DNA of 64,000 nt, from the NCBI GenBank assembly GCA_009746045.1, contig RPFO01000938.1:691262-755261 (forward strand), read 5' to 3'. Source of the DNA: Mesostigma viride (lineage: Eukaryota; Streptophyta; Mesostigmatophyceae; Mesostigmatales; Mesostigmataceae). Under the pieces are notes generated by a model, which worked only from the letters and a program-made list of their open reading frames with translations, was not told where the DNA came from and made no database searches. A program made the position numbers and the translations under genes. Below are positions 1-12,300 of this stretch, one piece after another (position 1 is the stretch's first letter; every line of letters begins with the position of its first letter).

Positions 1-54
1 GCAGCCGGTTGGCTTCCTGCGGTGCCTTGGCCACCAGCTGGCGGATCCAGAGAT
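1..54 (-). CDS. Possible further exon of the cyclase-STAND gene, cut by the window edge
   Basis: After TAAAAG the minus strand reads LWIRQLVAKAPQEANRL with no stop to the window edge. It looks like helical-repeat sequence. I could not find a donor of the right phase in the exon above, so the link is only suggested. Confidence 0.3.
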   Translation of the reverse strand, partial: MSGSASWWPRHRRKPTGC

Positions 55-212
55 CTTTTATGGTGCCGTGAGGTCCAGCGATGGGTCAAGAGCAGGAGTA
101 TCCGGACCCACATGGCGGACAGGAACGGGGATTAGACGCGGTGCCTAGTTACCGGTTTGACGGCGAGAAAGCCGCACGTAGTAGACCTGGTGGCTGATGA
201 CAGATGCTACGC

Positions 213-372
213 TTAAACCAGGTTGCTGATGACAGATTTAACGGTGAGGAACTGCTGCTCCGTGCCGTCCACCTTGGAGCCGGTGGGTGACATGGCGGTG
301 CCGTCTTCGTCGTTGGTCATCGAGCCGGCCGCGCTGTTGTGCTCGCCAAACCACCAGCGGCTCTCCAGCTCC
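213..372 (-). CDS. Cyclase-STAND gene, last exon seen in full
   Basis: Begins ELESRWWFGEHNSAAGSM after acceptor CCCTGCAG and reads QQFLTVKSVISNLV to an in-frame TAA at 213-215. The stop may lie in intron instead: a plausible further exon (LWIRQLVAKAPQEANRL) lies at 1-54 after an AAAAG acceptor, so the protein may continue off the window. Confidence 0.55.
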
Positions 373-3300
373 CTGCAGGGTTAGGAAAAAAAGAAATATC
401 GTAACGCAACGATGGGCGATAAGCTACGTAGTAGAGCGTGCGCCGGGCATACTAAAAAAATAAAAAATAAAAATAATAATGATGATGAAAACAATAGCAA
501 TAATAATAATAATGATGATGATGATAATAGCTGAATAGTAGACTGAACCGGGCATGGCAGACGGCAAATGGGTGCCGCCCACACGTTCAGAAGTATTTGC
601 ATTCTGGGGCATTTACAGCGGAATGTTGTGACTAAATATTTGAACGACTCCTGTTCATTAAAATGCATGGCGCATGAGTATTTTTGGCATAAGAAGCCAG
701 GACCGCACCGTCCCTGGCAGGTGCACGTATCTGTGCGCGTGCAAGCACGTCAGTGTGCCTTACGTGCGCGCGGGCCCATGCGTGTGAATGTGCCTGCGCG
801 CAGCCTCATGCGTGCTTCCACATGTGCTCCACATGCGAGTGTGTGGGCCACTGGTCAAGTCTCCGCAACACACGCATGTGCATCCCCTACACCCGCATAT
901 TCTCGTAATGGCCCGCCGTTCACATGCCCGCGCGCCAAACCCTCTTCCTCCCAGCAAGGATACCTTCTAACCGCTACGAAAGTTTGCTAGCATGACCCCT
1001 GCCCCTTCCCGCGTTATTCTCCACAAGAGGAGAACGAGGCGAGTCCAGCACCGTCGCCTACCTGGCCAGGGTGGCGTTGACAGCCTGTAGCAGCGGGTGG
1101 TCCATCCCTGGGACGCTCCCGTCCACGCTGCCCTCCTGCATCTGCAGGGTGGCACCGACAGGGGACAAGAGACGTGGGGCAAGAGGCGCGAGACTAATTG
1201 ATTGACTAATGGGGCAAGGGGCAAGTAGGCGGCAAGAGGCCATGATAAAATGGGTAAAAGGCTTGGGCTAATGATTGAAGCATTTGCCGTGCATGGCTAC
1301 TGCATAAAACACCTGTGGCACAAATATGCGACTGACAACAAACAAAATTATACATGGCCCACAGCAACGTAGCTGCGTGACTAATCGCATGAACGAACGG
1401 ATGAAGAAACGCCTGAACAGAGTACGAACAAAGGAGCAAAGGACTGGACACACAAATTAAAAGCGCGTGGCTAGGAGAACAACCACGAGTATCCAAGAGC
1501 CAACCGCAGCATCCATGCATTACCTGCCGGCGGCGGCACCTCTCCTCCAGCGAGGTGACGACCGGTAGCCCGGGCAGCTTGATCCCGTGCTCCAGCGCCG
1601 TCTGCAGCAAAAAGCACGCTGCCTGGTGCATCGCGTCCTCCTCCACGTCCTCCACCCCCTTGCACGCCATCACGCAGTGGTAGGCAATGTCCTCGCTGCT
1701 GACCGGCCACCCAAACGCACGCTGCATGCGCAGCGACCGGCAGATGCTCTTGTGGTGGGCGCGCAGCTGCGCGGGGAGGAGCGTCGAGGCGGAGCATTCG
1801 AGCACGGCACGGCCCGCGGTCGACCCAAGGCTGAACCGGTGGGGCATGTAGTTGAATGAGACGAGCAGGCCCAGCTCCTCCAGTGACCGGAGGCCTGCGG
1901 ACATGAGCCAGAACTGGACCTGTCGGGTCTCCTTGGTGTCCTTGTAGCCGCCTGGGGTCGCATGGGCGGACGCAAGCGGGGCGTCGGGGGAAACGCTGGA
2001 GAGGTGCGCACGTGTGGCGTCGATCACTGTGGTCACGTCAAACATCTCGCTGTGCTTGGCCACGCTGCAGACCTGGCAGGGGTGAGTCAGGGGGGCCAAG
2101 GGGGTGGGCGTCACGGCAGGGTGTGGGATGAGGTGTGGTTAGATTGGTGTGCTTGGCCACGCTGCAGACCCATGATTGGGGGAATGTAGTAGGACGGCGC
2201 ACGAACAGGAGGGAGGGCATGTTTCCATCGCTGTGCTTGGCCGCCGTGCAGATCCACCAGGACGAGGCACATTCAAAACCAGAAGAACTGAGTGAGGCAC
2301 ACGCAGGAATCCCTGCGCTGGTCCATCCTGATGACCTGCTGGGATGAGGCATGTCGATGATCAAAAGAACAGAGAAATGATCAAAAGAATCAAGAAATGA
2401 TCAAACGAACGGAGAACTGATCATAAGAATAGATAGCCATGCTCATGAATCGCGGCGGTTGGCCACGGTGCACACCCGCCATGATGCGGCCTGTTCACAA
2501 AAAGGGGGGACACGTGGGCATGGTGATTAGGCAAGAGGTCGGCTGCGCTTGGCCACGCTGCGCACCTTGAGGCCGATCAGTGCAGTCCCTGAGACGCCAT
2601 CCAGGTGCTCCAGGTAGCGCAGGAACGCGTCCGCGTGGCCATGCAGCGTCGCGTAAGGCATGCTGCCAGACGCCCCTGCGCCCCCCGCGCCGCCGCCACC
2701 GCGGGACGGCCCGTACGACGCGCTAGCCCCTGCGGCATTGCTGGCGCCCGCGGGGTTGCTCTCGGGATCGGACGCATGTGCGGCTGTGCCCGCACCAGGG
2801 CCGTGCGAGGTGTGGGGAGTGCTGGCCTTGGCTAGTTCGGAGAGCGCCTCGTGGCACCAGCCGAGGAGGGAGATCTTCAGGTACAGGGGGTTGCCCTGCG
2901 GGGGGGTGGAAGTCGGGTGGGCGGGTGGGGCAGGTGGAGCGGGTGGGGTGGGTGGGACGGAAGAGTGGCATGCAACGCTTTACTTGAATGGTCAACGTTA
3001 TTGAGAGAGGAAGTCCATGCTGTGACCATCAACATGCGTAGGAGAGAGGCCAAGCGGGCTTAGTGCCTAGTCGTCCACTGTGGCAATCCTGCCCGAGGGC
3101 ACGGAGGCCTTCATCGGGTTCTTGCTATTTTTGGTGGATTCCATTCAAATCCATCAGAATTAGTCGCTGGCCTGCGCAGCCATCGCCACGACCTGAACAC
3201 GGGATTCGCGTGACACCTGGTCTAGCTGAACGAGAGAGCAAGCAAGCGTGAGACAGCACGAGGGAACACCCACCCCCCTCGACCTCCTCCGCCCGCGGGC

Positions 3301-6300
3301 TGTTCCACAACAGAAAACAACAGAAGCAAGCAAAAAGTACACGGATAACCCGACCCACCTCCACCTTCTCCAGCAGCTGGCTGTTCCACATCGTGTTCAG
3401 CAAGCGCTCCAGCGCCGCCGCCTCCATCTTTTCCCCCGCGCCACGCGCGATCGCCGACGCACGCACGAGCCGGCGCGCCATCTGGGTCGCTTCGGCCGGG
3501 CTGAACGGGGCCAGGCGGCACACCGAGACCGCCTCCGTGGCCACCAAGGCCTCCAACTCCAGCGCCATCGGGGCCACGTATACGTCGGGGCGGAACGTGA
3601 ACACGAGGAGGGGGCGGAGGCGGCTGCTGCCCAGCAGGTAGATGAGCACCTCCCAGGAGAAGAAGTCAAAGTTCTGCGCAAGATGAGTGCGTGGGGGGGG
3701 GGCGGGGGTGGTGGTGGTGGTGTTACGGGTGGTATTGGATGATGTGTGGTTGGGGATTCAGGGGGGCACAAGGGCCGGTGGGAAGCGTGGGGCCAGCGGC
3801 ACAAGGGGCCGGCGCAGGCCAGAAAATGAAATGGAAAGAGGGCACTACATTTTTCCCTTTTTGGGGGGAGGGGAGGGGCCACAGAGGGGGGTTTAGGTGG
3901 AAGGGGACACTTGATAAGTGTTATAAGGGCGGAATGGGGAAAACCTTGCACAAAATAATACCAAATATGCACCTGCGGCAGCAAATACTCTTCAACGCAG
4001 AAACTTGTCCACCAGTGCATGATGTGAGCACCGCCAGCAAAGCCCGCCTCATCCTCCCCCCCAGCCAAGTTCCCCCCCCCCCCCCCCCCCCCCCAATTCC
4101 CCCCCTGCATGGCACGAGGGTAGATGTTCACAACAAAGCCTCTACACAAATTATTTGTCCACCTGTCCTACGGCGGCAGTCAAGCCCTCCACCCCTCCAA
4201 AGCAACAAACAATCTACTAGCCACCACCATGCACCACCAACGTGGACACCCTTCAGCACAGCACATAACTACCTCCAACAGCTAGCCAGTTATCATGCCA
4301 AACAAATTTCTTGTCCTGCCCCACCCCCCACATACATGGATGCCCACCCGCAGCACCACCGCAGCACACTCATCCTCCAAGCACACCCCACGATTAGTTC
4401 CCCAGTCGCCACGACTTGCCCGCCCTGCCCCCGCACGTACATGGATGTCCTCCAGCACGATGACGAGCCGCTCGTCCGTGAACGTCGCCAGCAGCGCCTC
4501 CTTCAACACGAGCGACACCAGGTCCATGTGTGGCAGCTCGAAACCAGACGCCCCCATCTCAGCCACGTTCCGCGTGACCTCCCCATCCTCGTCCTTGGCC
4601 CAGCGACTCGGCATGTACCGCCGCATCGCCCCCGCGCCCAACATGTTGGTCCACATGCTCCCCCCGACACCATGATGACCGCCGCCCGCCCTGGCCTGCA
4701 GCATGCCGCCGCCGCCGCCGCCGCCCCCAGTTGCGCCCCCCGAGGGCCCGTGCGTGTAACTGGCTGATGACTGGAGCGCCCCGGTCGACTGGGAGGCCCG
4801 CATGCTGCGGCTCTTCGTGAAGCTCGCGAACAAATTCGTGGCCGTGCTGCCTCCCACGGCGCTCCCGTCCCCATGCCCCCTCCCCTTGTGAACCTCTTTC
4901 CCCTGCCCGTCCTCCTCCACAGGGTGCACCTCGCCGCCCACGCCCAAGAACTCCAGGCCCGATCGGTCCCCCCGCATCGTCAGCGTCCGGAGGGGGCCCC
5001 CCGCCATCGACGTGTTGGCCCCCACCGAGAAACTTGCCGCCCCAGAGTTCCCCGTGCTGACCGCCCCCTCCCCTCCCCGACTACTCCCCCCCCGGCGGCC
5101 CCCGCTCAGCAGCCGCCTGAACATGGCCCAGCGCTTACCGCTGGCATCCCCGCTCATCGACATCCCGCTCGCGAGGTCATGGACGCTCGACTCGTCCTCC
5201 GTGCCCTCGGACGAGATGCCACCCCCACGGCTGCTCCCGTGCGCCGACGCACCCTGGGAGGACCCACCGGGGCCCGCACCCTGCGCGGGCGGACGCGCCT
5301 CCCGCCCCGGGCAGGTCAGCACGCCGGCCCCGTGCTGCTCCTCTTCCACGATACCTGCTGGGACGATCACGGAGCCGGTCGCCAGCATCATGCCGCCACC
5401 CGATGTGCCACCCGCTGACCACGAAGATGAGGCTAGCGACGACAAGACTTCGTGCCCATGAGGGCCTGCCCCCTGAACCGCCCCTGTGGCACCGGCACCG
5501 CCGCCCCCCCCACTGCCGATGCCTGGTACCCGGCTACTCCCAGCGCTGGCACTGGTGCGGGGCGTAGTGCCCGCCGCGGCAGCCCAGGGCGCCGGCTTGC
5601 GTGACAGCGGAGTGAAGTGGTTGGACAGCACGGCCGCGAAATCCGGCTCGAGGCCGCACTCCATGAGGCTGTGACGGCCCCAGCACGACTCGTCCCAATC
5701 CCCCGCAACATACACAGGGGCGCCCCCGCCGCCGCCACCCCCCGTGGATTGCGACGTGAGGCATGAGGGGGATGCCTGCAATGGAGCCGAGGCCGAGGCC
5801 GAGGCTGCGCCGCCGCCCTTGGTGTCTGCCGGTCCGTCCCCGACAGGGTCCCTTCTACCAGCCGCCGCACCCAGGGGGGCCGCGCCGCCGTCCCGCGCCG
5901 AACCGGCATCCGTCACCGCCCCGATCGCTGCTGCTGATGACGACGACATCGAGCCTTGTGGCCCACCTTCTCCTTCTCCCCCAGCAGGGGTCGCCCCCGC
6001 AGGGTTTGCCCGGCTTCCCTGCTGTTGCTGCTGATGGCTGTCACGGTCCCGCCGCCCCTGCAGGCCCTGCTGCAACAGACAGCCCCACAGCCGCAATGGG
6101 ATGGACCGGTCCTCTTCTCGCGCCCGCAACGAGAGCAGCCGCACCGCGCCCACGTGACCGTCCCCGAGCGCCCCCTCGCCGCTTGCACTCGCCAGCTCGC
6201 TGCGGCTCCTCAGATGGCCCCTGCCCCCCCCCCATGACCCCCCTGGTCCCTTACCGTGCCTGTGACCGCGGCCCGACCGCCAACAGGACCGCCCATGGAG

Positions 6301-9300
6301 GCATCCGGGGAAGCACCACCAGCGCCGCCAGGCTTTTGACCCGCCGCGGCGCTACCCCCTGCCGGTCCACCCACCGCCACGGCACCCCCACTGCCCCCCC
6401 AATCCATCGCACTCGCATGGCCGCCACCCTCGAACGCACCCAAATGACCGCCCAGCCCGGTAGAGTGACCCCCACCAAATGCGGCGCACGCGGCCGCGTC
6501 CCTTGCGAGACGGCGGCGGAACTCGCGCATCAAATGGCTCTTCCCCAGCCCCAGCCCGCCCTCCACCGCCACCCCGCGGTGCCGCCGCCCCTCCCCCTGC
6601 CCCGCTGTCCCAAACTTGTGCGCGGCGACCGCGTCCAGCAACACGCCCATCTCCGCGTCGCGGCCGATCAGGCTGCTCCCCAACCCGCCCCCGCCCCCAG
6701 CCACGGCAATCCCCGCCGCGCCGCTCCCGTCCAATTCCCTCGCTCCAGGGAGTCCCAGGCGGGACGGCCCCGCGCCACCGGCACCGCCACTAGGCCCACT
6801 GACCGATGCCGGACTGGGCCCAACCGGAACCCGATGACCCTCCACAAACATGGGGGTTTGTAGGCCTGACACGGGGGCGTACGGGTCCGGGTCCGGTTCC
6901 CCACGCCCGATGCCCCCGCTCTCGCAATCCGCGAGCAGGGGCCCCTGGGCGCCGCCCCCAAGCGTGCGGCACTTGAGCGGCGGCAGGAGCAGGCTGCGGG
7001 GATTCGGGAAGGGGGGCATTGCTGTCCCCCCGGGCTTGACCTCGCCCACGCCAGCACCACTAGCATCCACTTTGCTGGCTGCCGCAGCAGGGGCCCTACC
7101 ACTGGCAACCGGCACTGCAGAGCCGGCGCCAGGGGCTACGAGACGAGACGGGTGCGTCGCCGCTGCGGTGCTGCCGGGGGCTAGGCGGGTCTTCGTGGCG
7201 CCGCCACCTGCCCCTGTGGCCTCTGGCCCGGCCACCGATGGACCCACCAAGATGTCGCCCGAGAGCTTCCGCATGTTGATGCGGTCGCTGATGATCCGGT
7301 CGACCACACCCGAGTCGACCCCGTCGCCACCGCAGCTGCTACTTCCCCCTGCTGCCCCCCCCTCCTCATGGACATGGTCCCCCAAACCACCCTCGGCATT
7401 CCCCCCCCTGCTGCCCCCCTGCTCCCCAACGCCATTCTCGTCTTGACTTCCATCATGACCATTATCACCCCCGCGGGCACCCTGCCCGTGACCCTCCCCA
7501 TGGCCAGGGCGGTCTACCCTGCCGCCCTCCGACCCGCCCGTCGTTCGTCGGCCCATCGTGGCACGGCTGGGGTCCGTCCGCCCGATCGTGAAGGATGTCA
7601 GCAGGAACGAGTCGGCCTCACTCGCCACGCTTTCGCACGCGCCGGCCGCGTCTGCCTCCATCATGAGCGGCGGCAGCAGGGACGTGCCACCGCTCTCGCC
7701 GTACGAGATGGATTCCGCGCGCCGCCGCTGGCTGCTGTCCTCCGTCCCGTCTGAATCGTCCCCCCCCCCGCCCAGCGCCACTCCCCTGGCTCTCGTTGGC
7801 CCCGTTCTCCTCGCCACGCAACGCCTCGACCGATTTATGATCGCTCGCCCGCAAGGGGTCCCTTTTGCCCCCCCGCCCCGCAAAGGGAGACTGTCCGAGT
7901 GCCGCCGCCGCAGCGGTACCCGTGCCGGCAGCGGCAGCCACCGAGGCCGCGATCCCTCCGCACGCCGCCACGGTGGCCGCGTCCACCCAGACTAGCCCCT
8001 CTTCGGGGCCACCACCCCTGGTCTGGCCCTCTCCACCCCCGGCTCGCGATGCCTCCGTCCCTGCTGCACCCCTCCTGTTTGGGACCGGCCCGTTTCCCGC
8101 CGATTCCCCCTCATGGCCCGGTCCACCTCCCGCCCCCCCGCTGCTCACCGTGATGACGACACCGCCGACCATCGTGGCATCCGATGGCCTGTCGGCCGCC
8201 ACCCCCCCTGGTATGCTGACTGCTGCCCCTCCCTGGGCATCCTCCTCGGGGCAGATGCGCGCCGCCACATCAGCCAACTGGAGTCCCCGTTGGAGCGGGC
8301 CCCCGTACACCGAGTACCAGGACCGCTCATCCGAGCCAATGAAAGCGCTGAGGAGGGGGCCGTACGCGACGCCCACGCCAAACGCCCGCGTGCGGCCATC
8401 GCCGACGCTTCCAGCGTTCAATCCCCGGACCGACCCTCCCCCTCCGGCTGCTGCTGCGCCTCCTCCAACTCCACTGCCGGTGCTGCTGGCGGCCACCCCG
8501 CTCCCCCGATTTTGGAGACTGGCCGAGGTGGACAGGGCCGGGGCATCGGATGCGGCCGCCGCGGAAGGTTTGTTGGTGTTATGGAACGAGGGGAGGGCAC
8601 CGCTCCCGCAGGACGAGAGGGATGTGGAGGTTCTCGTAGTCGGTTCGGATGGCGCCGGGCTGGTGACGTCCTTCAGCATCTGTTCGAGGCGTGCGGCGAC
8701 GGAGAGGGCGGCGACGAGCGCGGGCATGCACGTGTCGGGCGCCGGGCGGGGCAGGCCGCGTAGGCCGAACCCGCACACGAGCACGACGCCTGGGGGGGCG
8801 GGAGGGGGGGAAGGAATGTGGGGCGGCCGAATTGGAGGGAGGAAAGGGAAAGAAAAAGGGGGCGTGAGACGAGGGCGAAGATTGTCGAGGAGCATGAATG
8901 ATGCTGGAACCCGCCCCTCGGGTAGCTGCTTTCCAGTTTGATAGCGAGAGCCGGGGATGGGGGTTTGGATGGATTATGAGCGTCAGGGTACCACGTTAAG
9001 ACACGATGGAGCCCGGTTATGGAGTACTATCAAGCCAAGAGAGGGGGGTGAGGAGCGACCAGACGAAGGGGGGATAAGGTAAGGTAGGGGGAAGGCAGGG
9101 GGAGATGGACACAGGGGCTTTAACACGAGTTCGATGCCAATATTCATCAAGAGCAAGCTGCCAAAGTCCGGCACCCATATGCGCTCTCGTCCCCGTAACC
9201 ACACGTAATTCAGTTCACCAACCACATTTAACACAACATAATGCCCAACCCCAACATCAAGGAGACAACCAGCGCAGGCCAGAAATCGGGAGAAACCGGA

Positions 9301-12300
9301 CCATGGTAGCCCCAACATAGCGGTCCCGAAAAGGGCACATTTCTACTCACAAAACACGCCGGCTATACACTTGAAACCCTACCTTCAAAAAAGATCCAAC
9401 GTTCTCTTTGCCACCCGTGCACAACCGGCAGCCCTCTCCCTCCGCCCACAAACGAAGGAGACAGGCGTACACGTGTAGCACATGCGACCGATACAAACAC
9501 CCACCTTTGTCATCTCCGCACGCGTTCAAGAGGGGGGCACTCCCCCGGCACTAATAAACTTCCATATTGGATTCGATGAATGGACAACCTAGTCAACCTA
9601 CACAACAACGCACACAAGACCTACCCTTCTCGTCGCCGTACACGTCCAAAAGGCACCCTTTCCCCTCCACGAGTTCCTCCTGGACCACCCGCACCGCTGC
9701 GTCCAGCCCCGCCAGTAGCGATCCGCCGGCGGCCTTACGCATCTCCCTCCCCGTGCTGCAGCGCGCGCACGTGACCGGTCCCCCCGCTGCTGCCCCCCTG
9801 CCATGATGATGACCCTCCGTCTCATGTGCCCGATGGTGGTGGTAGTGGCCGCTGCTGCTGCCGCCGCCACCCCCGCCCGTAGAAGAGGACGAGGTGGAGA
9901 ACTCAGAGAGCCCTGCCACCGAGACCGAGACCCCCGCGCCGACGAGCGCCTCCCCCCCCGCGGCGCTGCCCACCCTAGGCGCGGCCCAGGGGGTGAGCGG
10001 GAGCAGCGCGTGCAGGAAAGCGCGGGACACGAGCCGCACGCACAGGAGCGCACCCGAGCGGCCCTCGGAGAGCCACGGCTGGAGGCCCGCGGACACGTGG
10101 TCCCACACCCACCCGACCACATGGGGCGAGAGGAGCGCGTATGCGCGCACGTTGGCCGGCCGGTCGGATGCAAACCGCTCCAGCAGCGGCTCCATCGCAT
10201 CGCTCCTCGATGGCACCCAGACGGCGGCCGCGGCCGCGCGTGCCCCCGCGTGGTCCGCCACATGCCGCAGCGAGATGGTGGACGCGCCCGGCATGGTGGC
10301 GCCCACGTAGACGGAGCAGACCTGCTGCCACATCTCGGGCGAGACCACGATGCCGACGTGGCGGGGGGTGGTGCACGTCTTGCGGGCGGACACGGCGGCG
10401 ACGTGCGCGGATGCGATCTGTGCGAGCGGGGACCCTGCGGTCGGGGCCTTGACACCCTGGAGCATGTCGACGTCGTGGGGGAGGGCGTCCAGGAGGAGCA
10501 GCTCGGAACGGGGCAGCCCACGGGGCAGCTCGCGTCCACCGCCCACCGACATGACCCACATCTGTTCGCAGGCGTTCGCCACCAACCAATCAGGAGTACC
10601 CTCCCCGATCACGTCCCACCACCCCACCCCATTATCAAGAACAACGACAACATCATCAACGCAAACACCATGAGAGACTGAAAGAGACAACCCATCATCG
10701 TTGCAAGGGATGCCATGTTTCCCACATGACGGTTGCCAGTGAGGGCGCGGTCTCGTTGCTGGTCATGTCTTGGGAATCATCGCGCACCCACATGCAGGAC
10801 CTACCCACAGCCATCGCGCACCCACACGCAGGACTTGCCCGTGGCCATCGCGCACTCACACGCAGGACCACATGCCTGCCTTCCACTATACCGGTGCAAA
10901 CCCGCAAGACGGGAGGGTGCTTGTATCTTCATGGCGCGTGCCGCACCACAAAGGCCAGGTGGTAGACCCCTTATTACTAACATTGTTCGTGTTATTGTTA
11001 CTATTATCAGCATCATCTTAGAAAATGACTGCGATTCCCATCATATTGGGAACTAGCGCCCGTACCTCCCCGTAGCCTAACAGCACGTGCACCGACAGCG
11101 ACGGCAGCTCGGGCAGCTCCTTGACAAGCGTGGACGCGAGGTTACTTCCGGCGCCCGTCCCCGAGCCGCGTTGACTGCCGCCTGGGCCCACACTCTTGAC
11201 CCAGTTTCGCTTGAGCGAGACAGAGACCTCTGACCCGCTCAGCCCGTTGGCCCCCCCAGGATTATGCGGCTGCTGCTGCTGTGCTGCCTGGGCTTGCGCC
11301 TGCGTTTGCTGAAGCTGGGTGGCGACCGACGGGAACGTCCCACTCATGCCCACGCCCGTGAGGGAGCCCGCGCGGGGCGACATCCAGCTGCCAGGTGGCG
11401 GCTCGAGGGTCGTCGGCTCCATGTGGTGCCGTCGGCAGCAGTGCTGGATCATGAAGGACCAGTAGCGGTGCCGGTCGAGCGAGGTGGTGTCGAGGATCTC
11501 CACAAGCTGCGACATCATGATCGGGCGGGAGAGGCAGCCCTCGATGCCGACCTTGCGGCACTTGTCCTCGACTTGCTTCGAGGTGACCTCAGTGATCTGG
11601 GGCCAGGCGATGGGATGAAAACAACGAGAGAAGGGGCAACAGGGCCAGGCAGTGTGATGGAAATGATAAAGGGGAGGGGGATCCGAGGGATGAGAGGAGG
11701 GGAGGAAGGAGAGGAGGAGGAGCATGAGCGGCCTGCGAGGGGAGGGAGGAGGTAAATGAGGTGATGAGGGGGAGGAAAAGGTCAGGAACAAGACGAGAGG
11801 GACGAGAAGAGTGGGATGTGGGGGAATGGGGGCAGCGCGAGATGTGCAAGTTTCCTGGTCTCAGGGAAGAAAGGTACCTGCGTAACCACCCCACCATAGG
11901 CAACACCTAGGGCACTCCCGCAACCGCCCCCAGGACAACCATTCCCCAACACATAGCAGCCACACACAGGACAACCATTCCCCAACACACAGTGTTGCAA
12001 TGCGCTGCACCACTCGGTGGTAAGGGCCCTTGTTTCAGCGCAGTGGTGGGCGCTAGCCAACCCCTACCGTACTCTGGGCCATCATGCCCTACCATAACCT
12101 GGGCCATCATCCTCACCACGCAGAACCGGGCGGCGCAGCATGGACACACCCGATATGAACGCTAGGAGCTACAAAGTACCAGAGTCAGACGTGCTATCAA
12201 GCTCACCGCATACCACCGCGTGGTGCAGCGCCAGCAAACCCAGGGCAAGGCAATAGGGGCGTAGTCTAGTCTGCCCTCTAGTTACCAGGCCATCATCCAA

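Noticed and set aside
568-990. 140-codon plus-strand frame
   Set aside because: No motif, lies in an intron of the minus-strand gene, Cys/His/Arg-rich from TGCGTG-type repeats.
6221-6254. A 34-base intron between the P-loop and Walker B segments
   Set aside because: GTAAGG and a CAG are present, but the phases do not fit and the length is far below the other introns; a homopolymer error explains the shift better.
4500-8950. Plus-strand frames of 180-370 codons
   Set aside because: Pro/Ala/Arg-rich shadows of the GC-rich minus-strand exon that carries cyclase and P-loop motifs.
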